A stretch of 64,000 nucleotides of DNA from Lunularia cruciata (Eukaryota > Streptophyta > Marchantiopsida > Lunulariales > Lunulariaceae), in NCBI GenBank assembly GCA_948567375.1, contig OX419760.1, forward strand, positions 46,128,001 to 46,192,000, in the 5' to 3' direction. A model generated the notes under the pieces. It did not search any database. It saw nothing but the letters and a program-made list of their open reading frames with translations, and was not told where the DNA came from. Positions 32,637 to 44,778 of the stretch are shown here, piece by piece. The translations under genes and the position numbers were made by a program. Every line of letters starts with the position of its first letter. The stretch's first letter is position 1.

Positions 32637-35600
32637 CTACCTTCTATGGTACATCTTCAACTTATCATGGTTAATCCTATCAAAGTGTCTTCCTCCCAAC
32701 TCCTTGAGATCATAGGTGTAATTTCCCCACACCTTCTCCACTATGAAAGGTCCAAAGTACTTAGGCAAAAACTTCTTTTTCACCCTCTTGAATCGAATGG
32801 AATCAAACAACATTACCCAATCACCTTCTTTGAAAGTCTCCACCTTCTTCTTGCCTTGCCTCTTGTCATAGCTCTCCTTTTTTTCCTTTGGGCTTGCTCC
32901 ACTCGAACCATCACAACTGCTCTTGCCTCTTCCAACTCCATGAGTTGATCCTTCCTTGACTTCTCTGCATCACCTCCTTGTGCTTTCTTCAATCTCCTAT
33001 GAATGCTTTGGAAGGTAGGAAGATCAAAGTGAATAGGTAAGGTAGACTCAATACCATACACTAATTGAAATGGAGAATATCCGGTGGAAGTCTTCATGGT
33101 TGTCCTATACTCCCACAAAACTACATGAATCCTCTTGTCCCAATGATGTTTAGCCCTCTCCATTTCTGCATCTTTGGCCAACATCATGCACAAGGTCTGA
33201 TTGGTTCTCTATGCCAAGCCATTGGAATTTGGCTTATAGGATGTAGTTACTCTATGTGTGATAGAGAAATGTTGTAGCATGGCTGTAGTAATGGTTCCTG
33301 TAAACTCTCCTCCTTTATCAAAAACCAACTCCAAAGGGCATCCAAACCTAGTGATAATGCATTCATAAAGAAATCTACCCACTTCATCTTCATTCTTGTC
33401 CCTCAATGGTCTAGCCCCAACCCACTTGGTAAGGTAATCAGTAACTACCACAATGTACCAATTGTTCCTTGGGGTTCTATTGAGAGGACCTACAAAATCA
33501 ATTCCCCACTTCTCAAAAGGTCCTAGTAATGGAATTGATCTAAGCGGTGGAGTGGATATAGACTTTCTAGCAAAAGCTTGACAAACATGACAAGTTTTGC
33601 AATAATCAAGACAATCCTTGAAAATCCCTCTCCAATGGTAACCTGCATCTAGAATCTTGAAAACAATCACCTTTCTTGCAAAGTGTCTACCACATATTAA
33701 ACCTTCATGAAACTCCTTTATGAGTAGGATAGACTCTTCCTTACCCATTGCTCTTCAAAGTAGACCATTTGCTCCTTGGTAAAAAAGGATATCCTCCACC
33801 ATTGTGTAAGGTCTAGATCTTGCTGCAAGGGCCTTCCTCTCCCTAGCATGCATCCCTTCTGGATAGTTACCTCTTGTCACAAAATCCACAATCTCCTTGT
33901 ACTCCATTGGAACCTCTTGAGTGATTGAGATTGTCATGAGCTCCTCATTCGGGAAGGAATCATCCACTGGCTCATCTCCATCATGATCATAGGCTCTAGA
34001 TAACAAATTTGCATTTGCATGTTTTTTTCCTGGCCTATCCTCAATGGTGTAGTCATACTCAGACAAGAGTATCATCCACCTTGCTAGTCTCCCTTCAACA
34101 TTAGGCTTGTTGAAGATGACTTCAAAGCCTTGTGATCCGTGACAATGGTGTCTTTCCCTCCAATCAAGTAGTGTCTAAACTTCTTGAGACCAACGATCAC
34201 TGCCAACCCTTCTCTCTCTGTGACAGAGTAGTTCTTCTCTACTGAAACCATCTGCCTACTAGCATAAGCTATTGGATGATCATGCTCATCTTGGTCTAAT
34301 TGACTAAGCGTGCATCCTATAGCTACATTAGAAGCATCAGTGTAGAGGATGAAAGGCTTACTCCAATCAGGTTTAGCAAGAATTGGAGCTACAACAAGGG
34401 ATTGCTTGAGCTCCTCAAAAGCTTTGAGAGCCTCCTTGTCTTCCAAAATCACCATGTAATCTACACCCTTCTTCATGTAGATGGTCAATGCATAAGCCTT
34501 GTTGGAAAATGAGAAGATGAACCTCCTATAGTACCCAACCATCCCCAAGAATTGGCATAACTTTGTTAAGCTTGAAGGGAATGGAAGGTCTGAGATTTTC
34601 CTCACCTTCTCTGGATCAACTGCTATTCCATCCTTGGAGATGATGTGCCCCAAAAGTAGACCTTCTTCACATCCAAAAATGCACTTCTCTGGGTTGAGTG
34701 ATGCATTTGCCTCATCCAAGCGTTGCAAGACTTTGATTAGGTGCTCAAAGTTCTCCTCCTTGCTCCCATAGACACAAAAGTCATCAATGAAGTCTCTCAC
34801 AAATTTCCCAATGAAAGGTTCAAATACCTTGTTCATGAATCGTTAGAATGTGGCTGGAGCATTGCAAAGCCCAAAAGGCATGACCTTGAAAGTGTAAGTT
34901 CCCCAAGGTGTGGTGAATGTGGTGAGTTGATGCTCTGGTGCAATCTTGATTTGGTTATATCCACTATAACCATCTCCAAAATTGTACCTCTCATGACCTG
35001 CAATCTCCTCCAAGATCTCATCAATGAATGGCAATGGGTAGTAGTCCTTCTTGGTAACAGCATTGAGCTTCTTGTAATCCACACATACCCAAAGCTTGCC
35101 ATTCTTTTTCTTCACAATGACAATTGGAGACACCCATTCTGAATTCTCCACCTCAAAGATAAATCTAGCCTCCTTGAGCTTATCAATCTCCTCCTTCACA
35201 ACCAAAAATATTGGTGGGCTAATGTGACATTGCTTTTGGCGGATTGGTCTTGCATGTGACTCCAACTCTATCTTGTGCTCCTCCAAGGTGACTTCCTTCA
35301 AATCCTTGTAACTAAAAGCAAACACATGGATGAACTTGCGGAAAATCTCCTCAAATCTCACCTTCTCCTCCTTGGTAACATTTGGGTCATACTTGAGGGT
35401 AGCTAACCTTCTCTCTACCTCCTCAAGTGTCAATGGTGATTTGTCTGGGTCCTTCAAAACCTCTGGCTTAGGTGCAAAATCCATAGCACACAAGGGATAC
35501 ACATCTGAATCAGACTCAGATTCATCTTCCTCCATGGAAGTCTCCTCCTCCATGCTTGTGTCCACACCTGAAGCTCCTTCTTCAGAATCTGATTCCCAAT

Positions 35601-36615
35601 AATGAGAGGATGGTGTATCTGAATGTGAAGTGTTGGTGGTGTTAGTCACAGGAACAGTGACTCTATGGTTTGATGGCCCAATCCTCAAGTACCCTTTGTG
35701 CCATCGATCAATTGTGCTTGCTGCTCTCAACCATTGCCTCCCAAGAAGTAAGTCATAGCTTGAATCCTTCAAGACTTGGAAAGTCATGAGATTTTGAACT
35801 CCCATTACTAAAACTACCACCTTATCCATCACCCCTACAGGTCGAACTTGTTGCTTGTTTGCCATGCTCACCACAAATGTTGAAGGTCTTGAGGGTATCA
35901 TACCCAACTTCTTTTTCAACCTTTCTAACATGGCATTCATTGCTGATCTTCCATCAACCAATGCATCCTTGATGTTGTGACCATTCACTCTCACATCAAT
36001 CTTGGAGGCATATTCACAAGCCTCCCATGGTGCTGGCTTGGCATCCACTACCCCCATTGATACTAGAACTTTTGCCTTCTTCTTCTTCTTGCTCCTTGTA
36101 GAACTCAAACCATCTCTAAGCTCCTTTCTCAAGGTAGGGTTCAAAGCAATTAATTGGCCCATTGTGATGTTAACCTTGTGACTACCAACATCCTCCAACA
36201 CATTGTAGTTCCATTGTTGCTTTGAGATCAAGAAGTCCTCCATCCCCAACTTCTTCCTTGGAGTCTTTGTTTTTGATGGTGTTGAGGTGCGAGTGCTCTT
36301 AGTAGACATAGGAGTATCCTTGCTTGAAGTAAATCCTTGAGAAGAGTGAACATCCTCTGCAAAACGAGCTCTCTTCTTCTCTTGTGCCAAAAGCTCCAAA
36401 TTAAGACCCTTGGAGTTTGAGCACTCTCCCTTCTCATACTTGCTCTCAACCACATCTATGGATGCTATCCCCTTACCTTTGTTGGGATTAGGACCCCCTT
36501 GGGTTTCACTACCTCCCTCTTTCTCTCTATTGGCTCCCTCATAACCCCTTCCTCCATGGTAAGTGGAATTTGGGCAATTCCTTTGGATATGGCCTCTTCC
36601 TCCACAACCAAACAA
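32637..36615 (-). pseudogene. Element I pol (protease-RT-RNase H-integrase)
   Basis: The longest frame, 36,615-34,843 (590 codons), holds a zinc knuckle remnant (GCGGRGHIQRNCPN), the protease loop ALVDGRS with SYDLLLGRQWL, an acidic Ser/Glu linker, and RT up to MPFGLCNAPATF. One stop later RT continues (34,836-34,084) with the catalytic FIDDFCVYGSK and then RNase H (FILYTDASNVAIGC). RNase H ends at 34,075-33,755. Integrase (33,748-33,209 and 33,193-32,813) has CHVCQAFARKS, IDFVGPL and VVVTDYLTKWV. The last frame (32,843-32,637) ends with a GPF module and HDKLKMYHRR. There is no chromodomain. Lesions seen: four stops or frameshifts plus one frameshift at the knuckle. All catalytic residues except the protease Gly-Ser context look normal, so decay is recent. 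Confidence 0.9.
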
Positions 36616-37457
36616 TTTCTCTCATTGAAATTGTTGGCTGGTTGACCTCCTCTATATGGATAGTTTCCACAACTCCTAGGCCCTCTCCCTACATTCTGAT
36701 CCACCTCTCTCTTCTCCCATAGTTGCACCACATTGATCTTGAGATCCGTAAGTTGTTCTGTGATGGTTTGGAGTGGATCTTTTGGTGGAGGTGCAAGAAC
36801 TAGAGCAACTACTACTTGTGGTGCAACCCTTGTCACCAAAGTATCAGAAATTCCACTATAATTGTAGGCTTGAGGAGGATGCACAACCTCCTTCACCACC
36901 AAATCACTCTCATCCCCTTCCAAACTCTCCTCCATACAAATTGCGATCTTGACAACTTCAACCTTGGAAGAAGGTTTCTCATATCTCACCTTGCTTCTAA
37001 TTTGTGGTCTCAACCCTCCCACAAAATTATTGGTGAGCATGGCCCCTATGCCAATCATTATTGTCTCCACATCATCCCCACCCTTCCTCAACACTATGCA
37101 AAATTTGGACTCCAACTTTTCCACTCTTTCCACATAGACTTTCACTTTCTCTCCATCTCCTTGCTTGAGAAATGTAATCTTACTCATCAATCTCTCATAA
37201 CTCTCATCAGGAAGAAAGTTCTCAATGAGTGTTGAAGTCAAAGTCTCCCAAGACTCCTCTTCTCCATCTCTCCTCTATCTCTTTTGGTAATCTGACTCAT
37301 ACCATGTAAGTGCTGCATCCTCAAAGAAATCTGGTAATAATGAGGCCCACTCATTCTTCCTCCTCTCATTGTTTCCTATGCAAGCTCTCTTGAAGTCTCT
37401 CACAAAGGCCTCCACATCTTCTCCATCATTGCCAAAGAAAACCGGAAGTTTCCCCAT
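36465..37457 (-). pseudogene. Element I gag
   Basis: Starts MGKLPVFFGNDGEDVEAFV at 37,457. Typical gag features follow: LTWYESDY, a stop at 37,275, then LIENFLPDESYERLMSKITF from about 37,230. A proline- and basic-rich C-terminus precedes a zinc knuckle. The knuckle is split by loss of one T, which moves its second half into the pol frame at 36,615. The plus-strand copy J (56,886-57,720) is collinear but broken elsewhere, so the ancestral form was probably one gag-pol frame. Confidence 0.85.
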
Positions 37458-37692
37458 CTTAACCCCTCACTATCTTTCTTTTCTCTCAATTTTGTTTTTC
37501 TCTTTTCTTTTCTCTCACTCTATTACTAATAGAGTATATACATGACTAACACCATCTGAGAATAATACACTCTAGGGAACACAAAAGGTTCAGGTTGCTC
37601 CAAGATTTCTATAGCAACATCAAATCCTAGAGTGTATATTAATCTAACTCTCATGGATAGTTTATCCATAAGTTGAAACATTATCTCCATCA

Positions 37693-38174
37693 CTAATCTT
37701 GAGAACTAGCTGATGAAGATGGTAGTATTTCTATAGCTGTCCTAAGACTCTCTCCAAGATCCTTCACCAAAGTTTCCAAAAGTGCTTTTACTCCACTACA
37801 CTCATGTCCTTTTGGAAGTCCTTCAACTCCACAAACCTCACACAACTCCTTGGTCTTAGATCTTCTCCCTCCCAATCTTGGTGAAGAAGGTCCACATGCA
37901 AACCCAAGTCAAGTAAGCCTCTCCTTTCCCTCAATCTCTTGCTCTCAAAGGTCAATGGACATGAACTTGCCTTATGTCCCTTCTCTTCACATAGAAAGCA
38001 TTTAGACTCACTCTTTCTTCCAAGTGGTGTAGGTTTTTGGATCCTCTCGATACTCTCTTCAAATTCTATTGTAAACATTGTAAACTCTCTTTTCCTCAAA
38101 TCAACCCCTAAAATCACCTCAAAACCTTGGGGAACCTTGCATAATCTCAATTTCCACTCTTGATGACCCTCCAT
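37693..38174 (-). pseudogene. Element I ORF0: upstream zinc-finger ORF
   Basis: A separate ORF lies ahead of gag. ATG at 38,174; residues 1-60 have EWKLRLCKVPQGFEVILGVD. A CCHC knuckle CFLCEEKGHKASSC (C-x2-C-x4-H-x4-C) follows, then GLLDLGLHV. One frameshift near 37,880 leads to KELCEVCGVEGLPKGHECSG (C-x2-C-x7-H-x-C) and a Ser-rich end at 37,693. The ancestral length is about 160 residues. Gag has its own knuckle, so this is not the gag C-terminus. It is also found at 30,174-30,437 and 56,191-56,656. A nucleic-acid-binding role is inferred from the Cys/His motifs. I know no matching named protein. Confidence 0.65.
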
Positions 38175-39033
38175 GTTCCCAAGATGAATCTAAACACTCA
38201 AACATGCTTTTTGTTGATCTCAAACTTCTCATGCATGAGATCTCCACTCTGCAGAATTGACCATTCCTCACAATGTCACTCAAATCTCCCAACCAGTTTG
38301 TCACAGTCCTCTAAAATTTTGCACACTTGATCAAAACTCTAGGGCGTCCCTTCTTCGAAAATTTCAGATCTTTTCATAAAGCCATTTGGCATAGAAACCT
38401 TTCTATTCAGCACCCATATTTCAGATTTGGTCTGAAAACCACCCCACTCACTTCAAAAACTCATAACTCCTTGCTCAAAAATAATCTCTCTCTGATTTTT
38501 GTGGCAGAAGGTAGAATACAATGCAGTAAATTGTCTTGGAAATTTTCAGGACAATTCACTAAAAATTGAAGAAATGGCGTACTCTGTATAATTTTCCAAA
38601 GAGCATTCAATTGCAGGAGCACTTTACCTTATCAACTTTCGAAAATTCTATCCCAGTGCGCATAGTAGCTCTCACAATAATTTCAAGGGTGCTAACTGAA
38701 AGATAACCCAAGTTATTATGTGTAGAAATTTCAAGTCCAGATCTCAAACTTGAGATTTTATCCAAAATCACCTTAATCCCCAAAATCTGCAATCCACCTC
38801 ACACAATCTCTCCAATTCCTCTCATGTGTACAAAATGTACAAAATCACCTCAAAGATATCATAATGAACTACGGGGTATACAAATGGATCTTGGTTCTCT
38901 AACATAAGTTCAGCCCTCTCCTCTCCTAATGTTCTCTCCAAGTGAGCTCTCATAGCCTCTTTCTGCCTAATGTAGAATTGAACGCGGAACATTATCTTGC
39001 CTTCTAGAGAGGTCCAGGCAACAGAACCAAAAA
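38175..39033 (-). other. Element I leader with candidate primer-binding site
   Basis: About 860 bp of non-coding leader. Directly beside the LTR the plus strand reads ggcaacagaacca (39,017-39,029). Its complement TGGTTCTGTTGCC would be a tRNA primer site, and the position is conserved in copy J (55,350 onward). The tRNA identity is not resolved. Confidence 0.55.
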
Positions 39034-39725
39034 TGTGAGCCGGCCTGTCTCTCACTCAAGATGAATCTCTGATGGCTATTATGGTAGCGCACCATGGACT
39101 AAGAAGGCAAGGAACCCCAACTCCATCATACTCCTCCAAGGCTAACACTCCAAGACTCAAGACATTGCTCACTAGAGAACTCAATGAGAGAGAGATAGTT
39201 GCAAATGAAAGGATGATGAGTACCTCCTCACCCCTTGTTTATATACTTGTGAAATAGTTACGTACCAAAGTTACTAATTACCGTAGTAACTCAAGTTACT
39301 AGACTAAAAGTCAAATAAAGTCAAAAAGTAGAAAGGAATATCCATTCACATGGGCATATCCCCCTAAGCATGTGGTCTTATCTTGAACCAACCACTAAGT
39401 CAAGGATTCCTTCACATGGGCTATGCTTGGACTAAAGAAGAATCCAAAACAAAAAGGCTTACGGGCCCAAGAGTTCTCAACTCTTTCCTCAAAGCCAAAC
39501 ACCTAGGAATAATACCAAGTCAACACACTAAAATCCAAAATAGTGGTGCTCATCTTTTCTACTTCCTCTAAAGTAAGGTCTCCTCTATCTTAGCTATGAC
39601 TAACTTTAGCTAACCATGACTAATATAGAACCATCCTTTATCTCTATATAAATAATATCTCTTAAGTACTTGTAATACCAAGCTAAATATCACAATACCA
39701 CACACATGCACAAATGGGTGTTATA
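39034..39725 (-). mobile_element. 5' LTR of element I
   Basis: 692 bp, the partner of 31,897-32,588. It ends gggtgttata, a C-to-T change relative to the other LTR. Confidence 0.9.
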
Positions 39726-40143
39726 GAACAGTTTTTCCTACCACCTTCCCAAAATTCTACCTCAATGTATGTAGAAGCCCATGCAATAATTTCAATTGTC
39801 TCACCTAGAAGATAATCTAAGCTATCTACTTTGAAATTTTCAAATCCAGATCTCAAACTTGAGGTTTTATCCAAAATCACCATAATTTTCAAAATTCTGC
39901 AATCCACCTCATACAATCACTCCAAATCCTCTCATGTGTATAGTATGTACAATATCACCTCAAAAATATTCTAATGAACTACAAGGTCAAAAAAAATTTC
40001 CAACTTCTCTGACATAAATTCAACACTCTCCTCCCCTAATGTTCTCTCCAAGTGAGCTCTCATAGTCTCCTTTTGTCTAATGTAGAATTGTACACTGAAC
40101 ATTATCTTGCTTTCTAGAGGGGTCCCAACAACAAAATAAAAAA
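39726..40143 (-). other. Leader of family-2 copy I0 (upstream part)
   Basis: Non-coding and collinear with 38,620-39,030 of element I but more diverged. Continues at 31,896 once element I is removed. Confidence 0.75.
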
Positions 40144-40835
40144 TATGAGGTGGCCTATCTCTCACTCAGAATGAACCTCTGATGGCTATTATGGTAATGC
40201 ACCATGGATCAAGAAAACAAGGAACCCCAACTCCATCATACTCCTCCAAGATTAACACTCCAAGACTCAAACCATTGCTCACTAAAGAACTCATTGAGAG
40301 AGAGATTGTTGCAAATGAAAGGATGATGAGTACCTCCTCACCCCTAGTTTATTTACTTGTGAAATAGTTACGCACCAAAGTTACTAATTATTAGAGTATC
40401 TCAACTTACTAGGCTAAAAGTCAAATAAAGTCTAAAGTCTAAAAGAATATCCATACTCATAGGAATATTTTCCTAAGCATGTGGTCTTTATCTTGACCCA
40501 ACTACTTAGTCAAGGATTCTTTCACATGGCCATCCTTGGACCATAGAAAAATCCAAAGCAAAAAGGCTTGTGGGTCCAAGAGTTCTCAACTCTTTCCTCA
40601 AAGCCAAACACCTATGAATAATACCAAGTCAATACACTAGAATCTAAAGTAGTGGTGCTCATCTTTTACACTTCCTCTAAAGTAAGTTCCCTTCTATATT
40701 AACTATGACTAACTTTAGCTAATCATGACTAACGTAAAAACCATCCATTATCTCTATATAAATAATATATTTCAAGTACTTATTATACTAAAATAAATAT
40801 CACAATAGCACATACATGCACAAATGGGTGTTATA
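40144..40835 (-). mobile_element. 5' LTR of family-2 copy I0
   Basis: 692 bp, the same length as the LTRs of element I, with more substitutions. Starts tatgaggtggcc and ends gggtgttata on the plus strand. Confidence 0.85.
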
Positions 40836-40856
40836 GATCTAAGTCACCTTGAATTG

Positions 40857-41112
40857 TGAGCCATCCTATCTCTCACTCAAGACAAAACTTTGATGGCTAT
40901 TAAGATAAAGCCTATAGACTAAAGAAGGCAGAAAATCTAAATTCCATCACACTCCTCCAAGGCTAAAACTCCAGGGCACCTCCAAGACACAAGCCATTAC
41001 TCAATAGAGAACTCAATGAGAGAGAGAAATAGTTGCAAGTGAAAGGATGATAAGTACCTCCTCATCCATAACTTTTATACTTTTGAAATAGTTACACACC
41101 AAAGTTACTAAG
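40857..41112 (-). mobile_element. Family-2 LTR fragment
   Basis: Begins tgtgagccatcctatctctc and matches the family LTR for about 255 bp, then stops at agttactaag. An older relic 21 bp from the I0 LTR. Confidence 0.75.
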
Positions 41113-41634
41113 ATATGAGGCCAAAGGGATAAGATGAGATCCACCCCGATGGTCTTCCAGAAGTTCCAAGCTATGATACTAGAAAAAGGGTCCACTCCAA
41201 TGGTCCCCTTTATACCCAATGAACGCCCATGAGCATTACAGAGGTGAAGATCTTTGCCCTTTCTCACACTCAAGGTGAAAATTTTTTGTCCCAATATCTT
41301 GGAGCTCATTCTACCCCTTGGATTTTTCTATTGGACTTCTAATCTTTCTAGCAATTGGACCAAATCATCTTAATCCTAACTCCTACCACTATTCTATTCT
41401 AAATTTGTACCGTCTTCTAAATAACTAATAAAGAAAAGAAAAAACCCATGTGAGAAGGTAAATTGGGTTGCTATAGTATTGAGGATCTCTAACACCAAGT
41501 CCAACAAATCATAGCTATCTAGAATAGATTGCACATCTACAAACCAAGACACATAATCGTGTTCACACAATTCTCTAGCTCTTTGAGCTCTTCCATCAAT
41601 GATAGTGCACAATTGCGTGCCTATAACTTGAGAA
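41113..41634. other. No recognised gene
   Basis: The minus strand has a 72-codon frame (41,612-41,394) containing GRAQRARELCEHDYVSWF that I do not recognise. No copy of it exists elsewhere in the window. It might be a fragment of another transposon. Confidence 0.3.
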
Positions 41635-42010
41635 ACATTCTTAACCGTGAATAGAGTTGAAGTTTTATCCTAAGTCATTTTGACTTCTGATGTATCAGAC
41701 ATCCTAGCACTTAGCTTTCTATCTCACCCGGGCAAACACTCTTGACTGCACTGAACAGTAGTCAACTCGTTATCACTCAGATCATCTAGAGATAGGACCC
41801 AACTAAGCAGTTTATTTATGTAGCATAGAATACATGTAGCTGTGATTAATATTGTAAAAGAACTTATCATTTTAGACTATGAAAATTCAATGATATATAC
41901 ATAAGTATAAGCAAGGGTAGTGGTTGATAAAACCCTAAAAGGACAGGCTCCACTTTGCCCTGAACTATAAACTAACTAATTCTAACAAAATATATAAAAT
42001 ATCAAAAGTT
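41635..42010 (-). repeat. Displaced block of the gene-unit repeat
   Basis: Matches 47,830-48,200 of unit 3 and 9,770-10,130 of unit 1 in the same orientation as unit 3. In those units the block lies between gene and unit end. Here it lies beyond the unit-2 boundary, and the equivalent place inside unit 2 (about 42,640) lacks it. Confidence 0.6.
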
Positions 42011-43437
42011 TATTTAGCTCTAAGTGACAATATCATACCTTCTTGAATATTGGCAGTTATGGCTTTTTTACAGCTGAAGTCATCATGTTGTCATCTGGCG
42101 AAATGAGTTACTCTGGGTTCATATATACAAACCTAAGCATCTTGCTCACAGCGTTGCAGCTCTTCATATTGTCAGTGTGGGATAAAGAGCTTGAGGTATA
42201 TGTTTCCCTTTCAATTTGCCCCGGATGAATGCCGCCGTATTTGGTTTTTGCAGCTAAAAGAGCCGAGCATGCACGGTGGACAGCTCGTCATTAGGTGAGA
42301 GTCGGATAAAGAGCTTTCCAAGAGTATATGTTTCCTTTTCCAATTTGCTCAGGATGGATGCTGCTCTGTCGGCTTTTTGCCAGCTAACAGAGCCGAGCAT
42401 GCACGGTAGACATCAGGGTCAGTAACGCCGTGGCAGATTTGAGTTGATTTCCATAATTTAGTCTGATGGCTATCACCAAGCTTAAGCGCTTTAGAACTAC
42501 AGATCGGAGAGACGTATTTGAATCCAGTCCAAGCGTTTAAGGTGCCTTGTTACCTTTTTTGGGATATAGGCCAGATTTCCAGGTCAAATGTAACGCAAAA
42601 ATGGACATAAATGTAATAATACAAAATATGTTGTTCAATGATGTCCTTAATTTAATCAGAAGACATATTCAGGGATTCTTACAGTAATCGCATGGACATA
42701 TGCACATGTCTGTGGTCCCGTTATGAATGATATACCGTATGGAAGCAACCCCAACTGTAAGATACAACTTGAGTCGTAACGTATACATCTTAGGTAAATT
42801 CTTAGATCAGATATCTTAGATGCTTTAGCGCATATTCCCCTTACCAATACTATTGGAATGTAACCCGATTTTACCTTTATATCTTTTTATTTTTATATGG
42901 CTTGATGGTTTTCCCATCCTTCTTTTTATCCCTTGCCCGATACTATTGGGGCTTAGCACCCTTTACACATATGGCTATAGGACCATTTACCCATATGTCT
43001 TTTCCTTATCCGGCTTGTAGGGTCCTCACATCCTACTTGCTATCACTCGCGATCGCCAATCTTCCATTCAAGTTGTTTTCAGTGCAAGTATCATGTTCAA
43101 ATTCCCATCGATCATATCATTATTAAAGGGCAATCAAGGAATAGACAAGTTATTTAGTAGGCATATATTCAGTCCAATCCCAGTGCAAGATAGTACTGAT
43201 ACCTTGGGTACATGAGCTTTACTAATTACCCAGGTTGGTCCCACGAAGATTTGAACTGAATACCCAATGCGGAACGTATGTCACGCCAGAACTATCCAAC
43301 CAACATCCATAGCAGTACCTGCTGAAAGTAGTAAGACCAATATAAATGGGGGGTTCGTTCCTTGCATAACTAGGGACCCCTACGGTAACATAATTCTTTG
43401 GATCCTCCATGCATTCAGCAACGTGATGTCTACCGAA

Positions 43438-44040
43438 TCAAGGCCATTCGTTCGTCAAGCTAAAGGTGTCAGGTTGGAAAGTTGCGCCATGCGACTTCAG
43501 CCAGTTCCCCTTCTCTTCGTCTGCTACTTTCTCCATCTGGGAGTACAGCTCAATTGCATTGGAGCTACTCAGCACCCACTTCCCCTTGTTACCACTCTCC
43601 ACGAACACAACACCACTTGGTTTGCCGAGTGTGCTCTTGCAAGCTGGTGTTTGCGTTTCCTCCTCGCCTAGGAGCGATCGACGTCTGCAACCGGAATACC
43701 AGAATGCGCCGGTGAAACTACCACCAGTCCAGCAGAGGTTTCCGCTACCGGGGCCCGTGCCTACCGCAGTGGTGCAAGCTCCGCCTCTGTAAGCTCGGCT
43801 TCTGGTGCAAGAGGAGGCACTGGTAATGAGCACGGCATTACCGGTAGCTGAAGCGCAGACTTGGGACCCGATGCCATTGAAAGAATATCCACTGCCGGAA
43901 CATCCGCTACCGCTGAAGAAAATGATATCCACTGCACCAACATGTTGAGAGCTGAATAGCTGCAGTAGCAACGCCAACAGCAACAGATTTTGCAGGAGTT
44001 TCACAGTGCCGACTCCACCGTTACTCACGGACTTCACCAT
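43438..44040 (-). CDS. Secreted cysteine-rich protein, copy 2 (family not recognised)
   Basis: An intact 200-codon frame, with the same architecture as the copy at 8,631: signal peptide (1-36), six-Cys Gly/Ser-rich core (47-118), Arg-Arg-Arg-Ser-Leu at 119-123, tail with Cys134. By eye it differs from copy 1 at 14 residues. Only one lies in the core (Ile102 to Leu); the others fall in the signal peptide and tail. An in-frame ATG 33 bp upstream would add 11 residues before the signal peptide, but the same position is out of frame in copy 1, so the inner ATG is preferred. The tail has Phe193 and Trp199, unlike the other copies. Its poly(A) hexamer is degenerate (aataac), so expression may differ. 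Probably exported; function unknown. Confidence 0.85.
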   Translation of the reverse strand: MVKSVSNGGVGTVKLLQNLLLLALLLQLFSSQHVGAVDIIFFSGSGCSGSGYSFNGIGSQVCASATGNAVLITSASSCTRSRAYRGGACTTAVGTGPGSGNLCWTGGSFTGAFWYSGCRRRSLLGEEETQTPACKSTLGKPSGVVFVESGNKGKWVLSSSNAIELYSQMEKVADEEKGNWLKSHGATFQPDTFSLTNEWP

Positions 44041-44420
44041 GTTTTGATCTCTTTTAAGGTCCTGCATGTACAAATTACAAGTAATGATAAGTTTCTGAAG
44101 TCCTCCAACTCTTGACTGGGAAGAGATCAGTTAATTATAAAACCTGAGGCGCTTCTACATTAGATTGTAGTTAAAAAATGTACATCAGGTTCCCCCAGAT
44201 CAGTTTGTTCCTAGAACTCCACAACTATCCTGCAGCTCACGATATCGATATGTGCACTACATGCAGGAAAATTACACACCACAGTTAGAACTCCAGATCT
44301 ACATGCAGTTCAGAATATCGATATTATAAACTGCATCTATATCTGGATTACTTCTGAAGGATGCCAATATATGAATGAAAATCCCCCAGTATATCATACT
44401 GTAACCTGAACTCGCAATGT

Positions 44421-44426
44421 TTTATA
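44421..44426 (-). promoter_or_regulatory. Candidate TATA box of gene 2
   Basis: TATAAA on the minus strand in ctttataaaacattgcgag, 386 bp upstream of the chosen start, aligned with the box of gene 1. Confidence 0.45.
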
Positions 44427-44646
44427 AAGACGAGTAAAACCTCGAGCTTAGATTCTAGATCTCTAGATCCCGATAAGATACCAAAATGTTGTTGCGCATG
44501 CATCCAAAGTTCTTCATTCTATCTAGTACTAATTTAACTTTCGAGAATATGAATGTGACAATCACAATATGCTCAACCGCGAATTGAAACAATTTGAGTG
44601 AATAGCAAGTCTAGGGTGAGAGGAAACCAGGCAGCTGGATTCTAGA

Positions 44647-44778
44647 ATGTTGGAGCGCTTGCAATGCCATATTCTGTACTGCTTACTGTATTGCTTACCA
44701 GAACAAAGGTGTCGGAGTTGTTCCAACTTAGTAAGAGCTCCACCAAAGAATGAGATGAGTGAGTACTACGAGTACTAA
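44647..44778 (+). other. Antisense ORF upstream of gene 2, truncated
   Basis: Same frame as 7,831-8,013 and 49,933-50,187. It has a small in-frame duplication (ctgcttactgtattgctta) and a stop after 43 codons, which argues against a strongly constrained protein. Confidence 0.15.

Larger units (their letters stand above)
31897..39725 (-). mobile_element. Full-length family-2 Ty3/gypsy element I
   Basis: 7,829 bp with two 692-bp LTRs that differ at only about 8 positions (about 98.8% identical by eye), leader, ORF0, gag and pol all in the expected order. It is the youngest and most complete element in the window. It lies inside the leader of the older copy I0: the sequence left of 31,897 continues right of 39,725. 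The target duplication is imperfect (ggaat on the left, gaac on the right). Confidence 0.9.

Noticed and set aside
34843-36615. 590-codon open frame, the longest in the window, as a host gene
   Set aside because: It reads zinc knuckle, protease and RT of family-2 element I and lies between identical LTRs.
31892-39730. Clean target-site duplication for element I
   Set aside because: The flanks (ggaat and gaaca) do not match exactly. Only an imperfect duplication with a lost base is plausible, so it is not claimed as proof.
44041-44073. Upstream in-frame ATG giving gene 2 (and gene 3, 49,338-49,370) 11 extra residues
   Set aside because: The same ATG is out of frame in gene 1, and the extension would put polar residues ahead of a good signal peptide.
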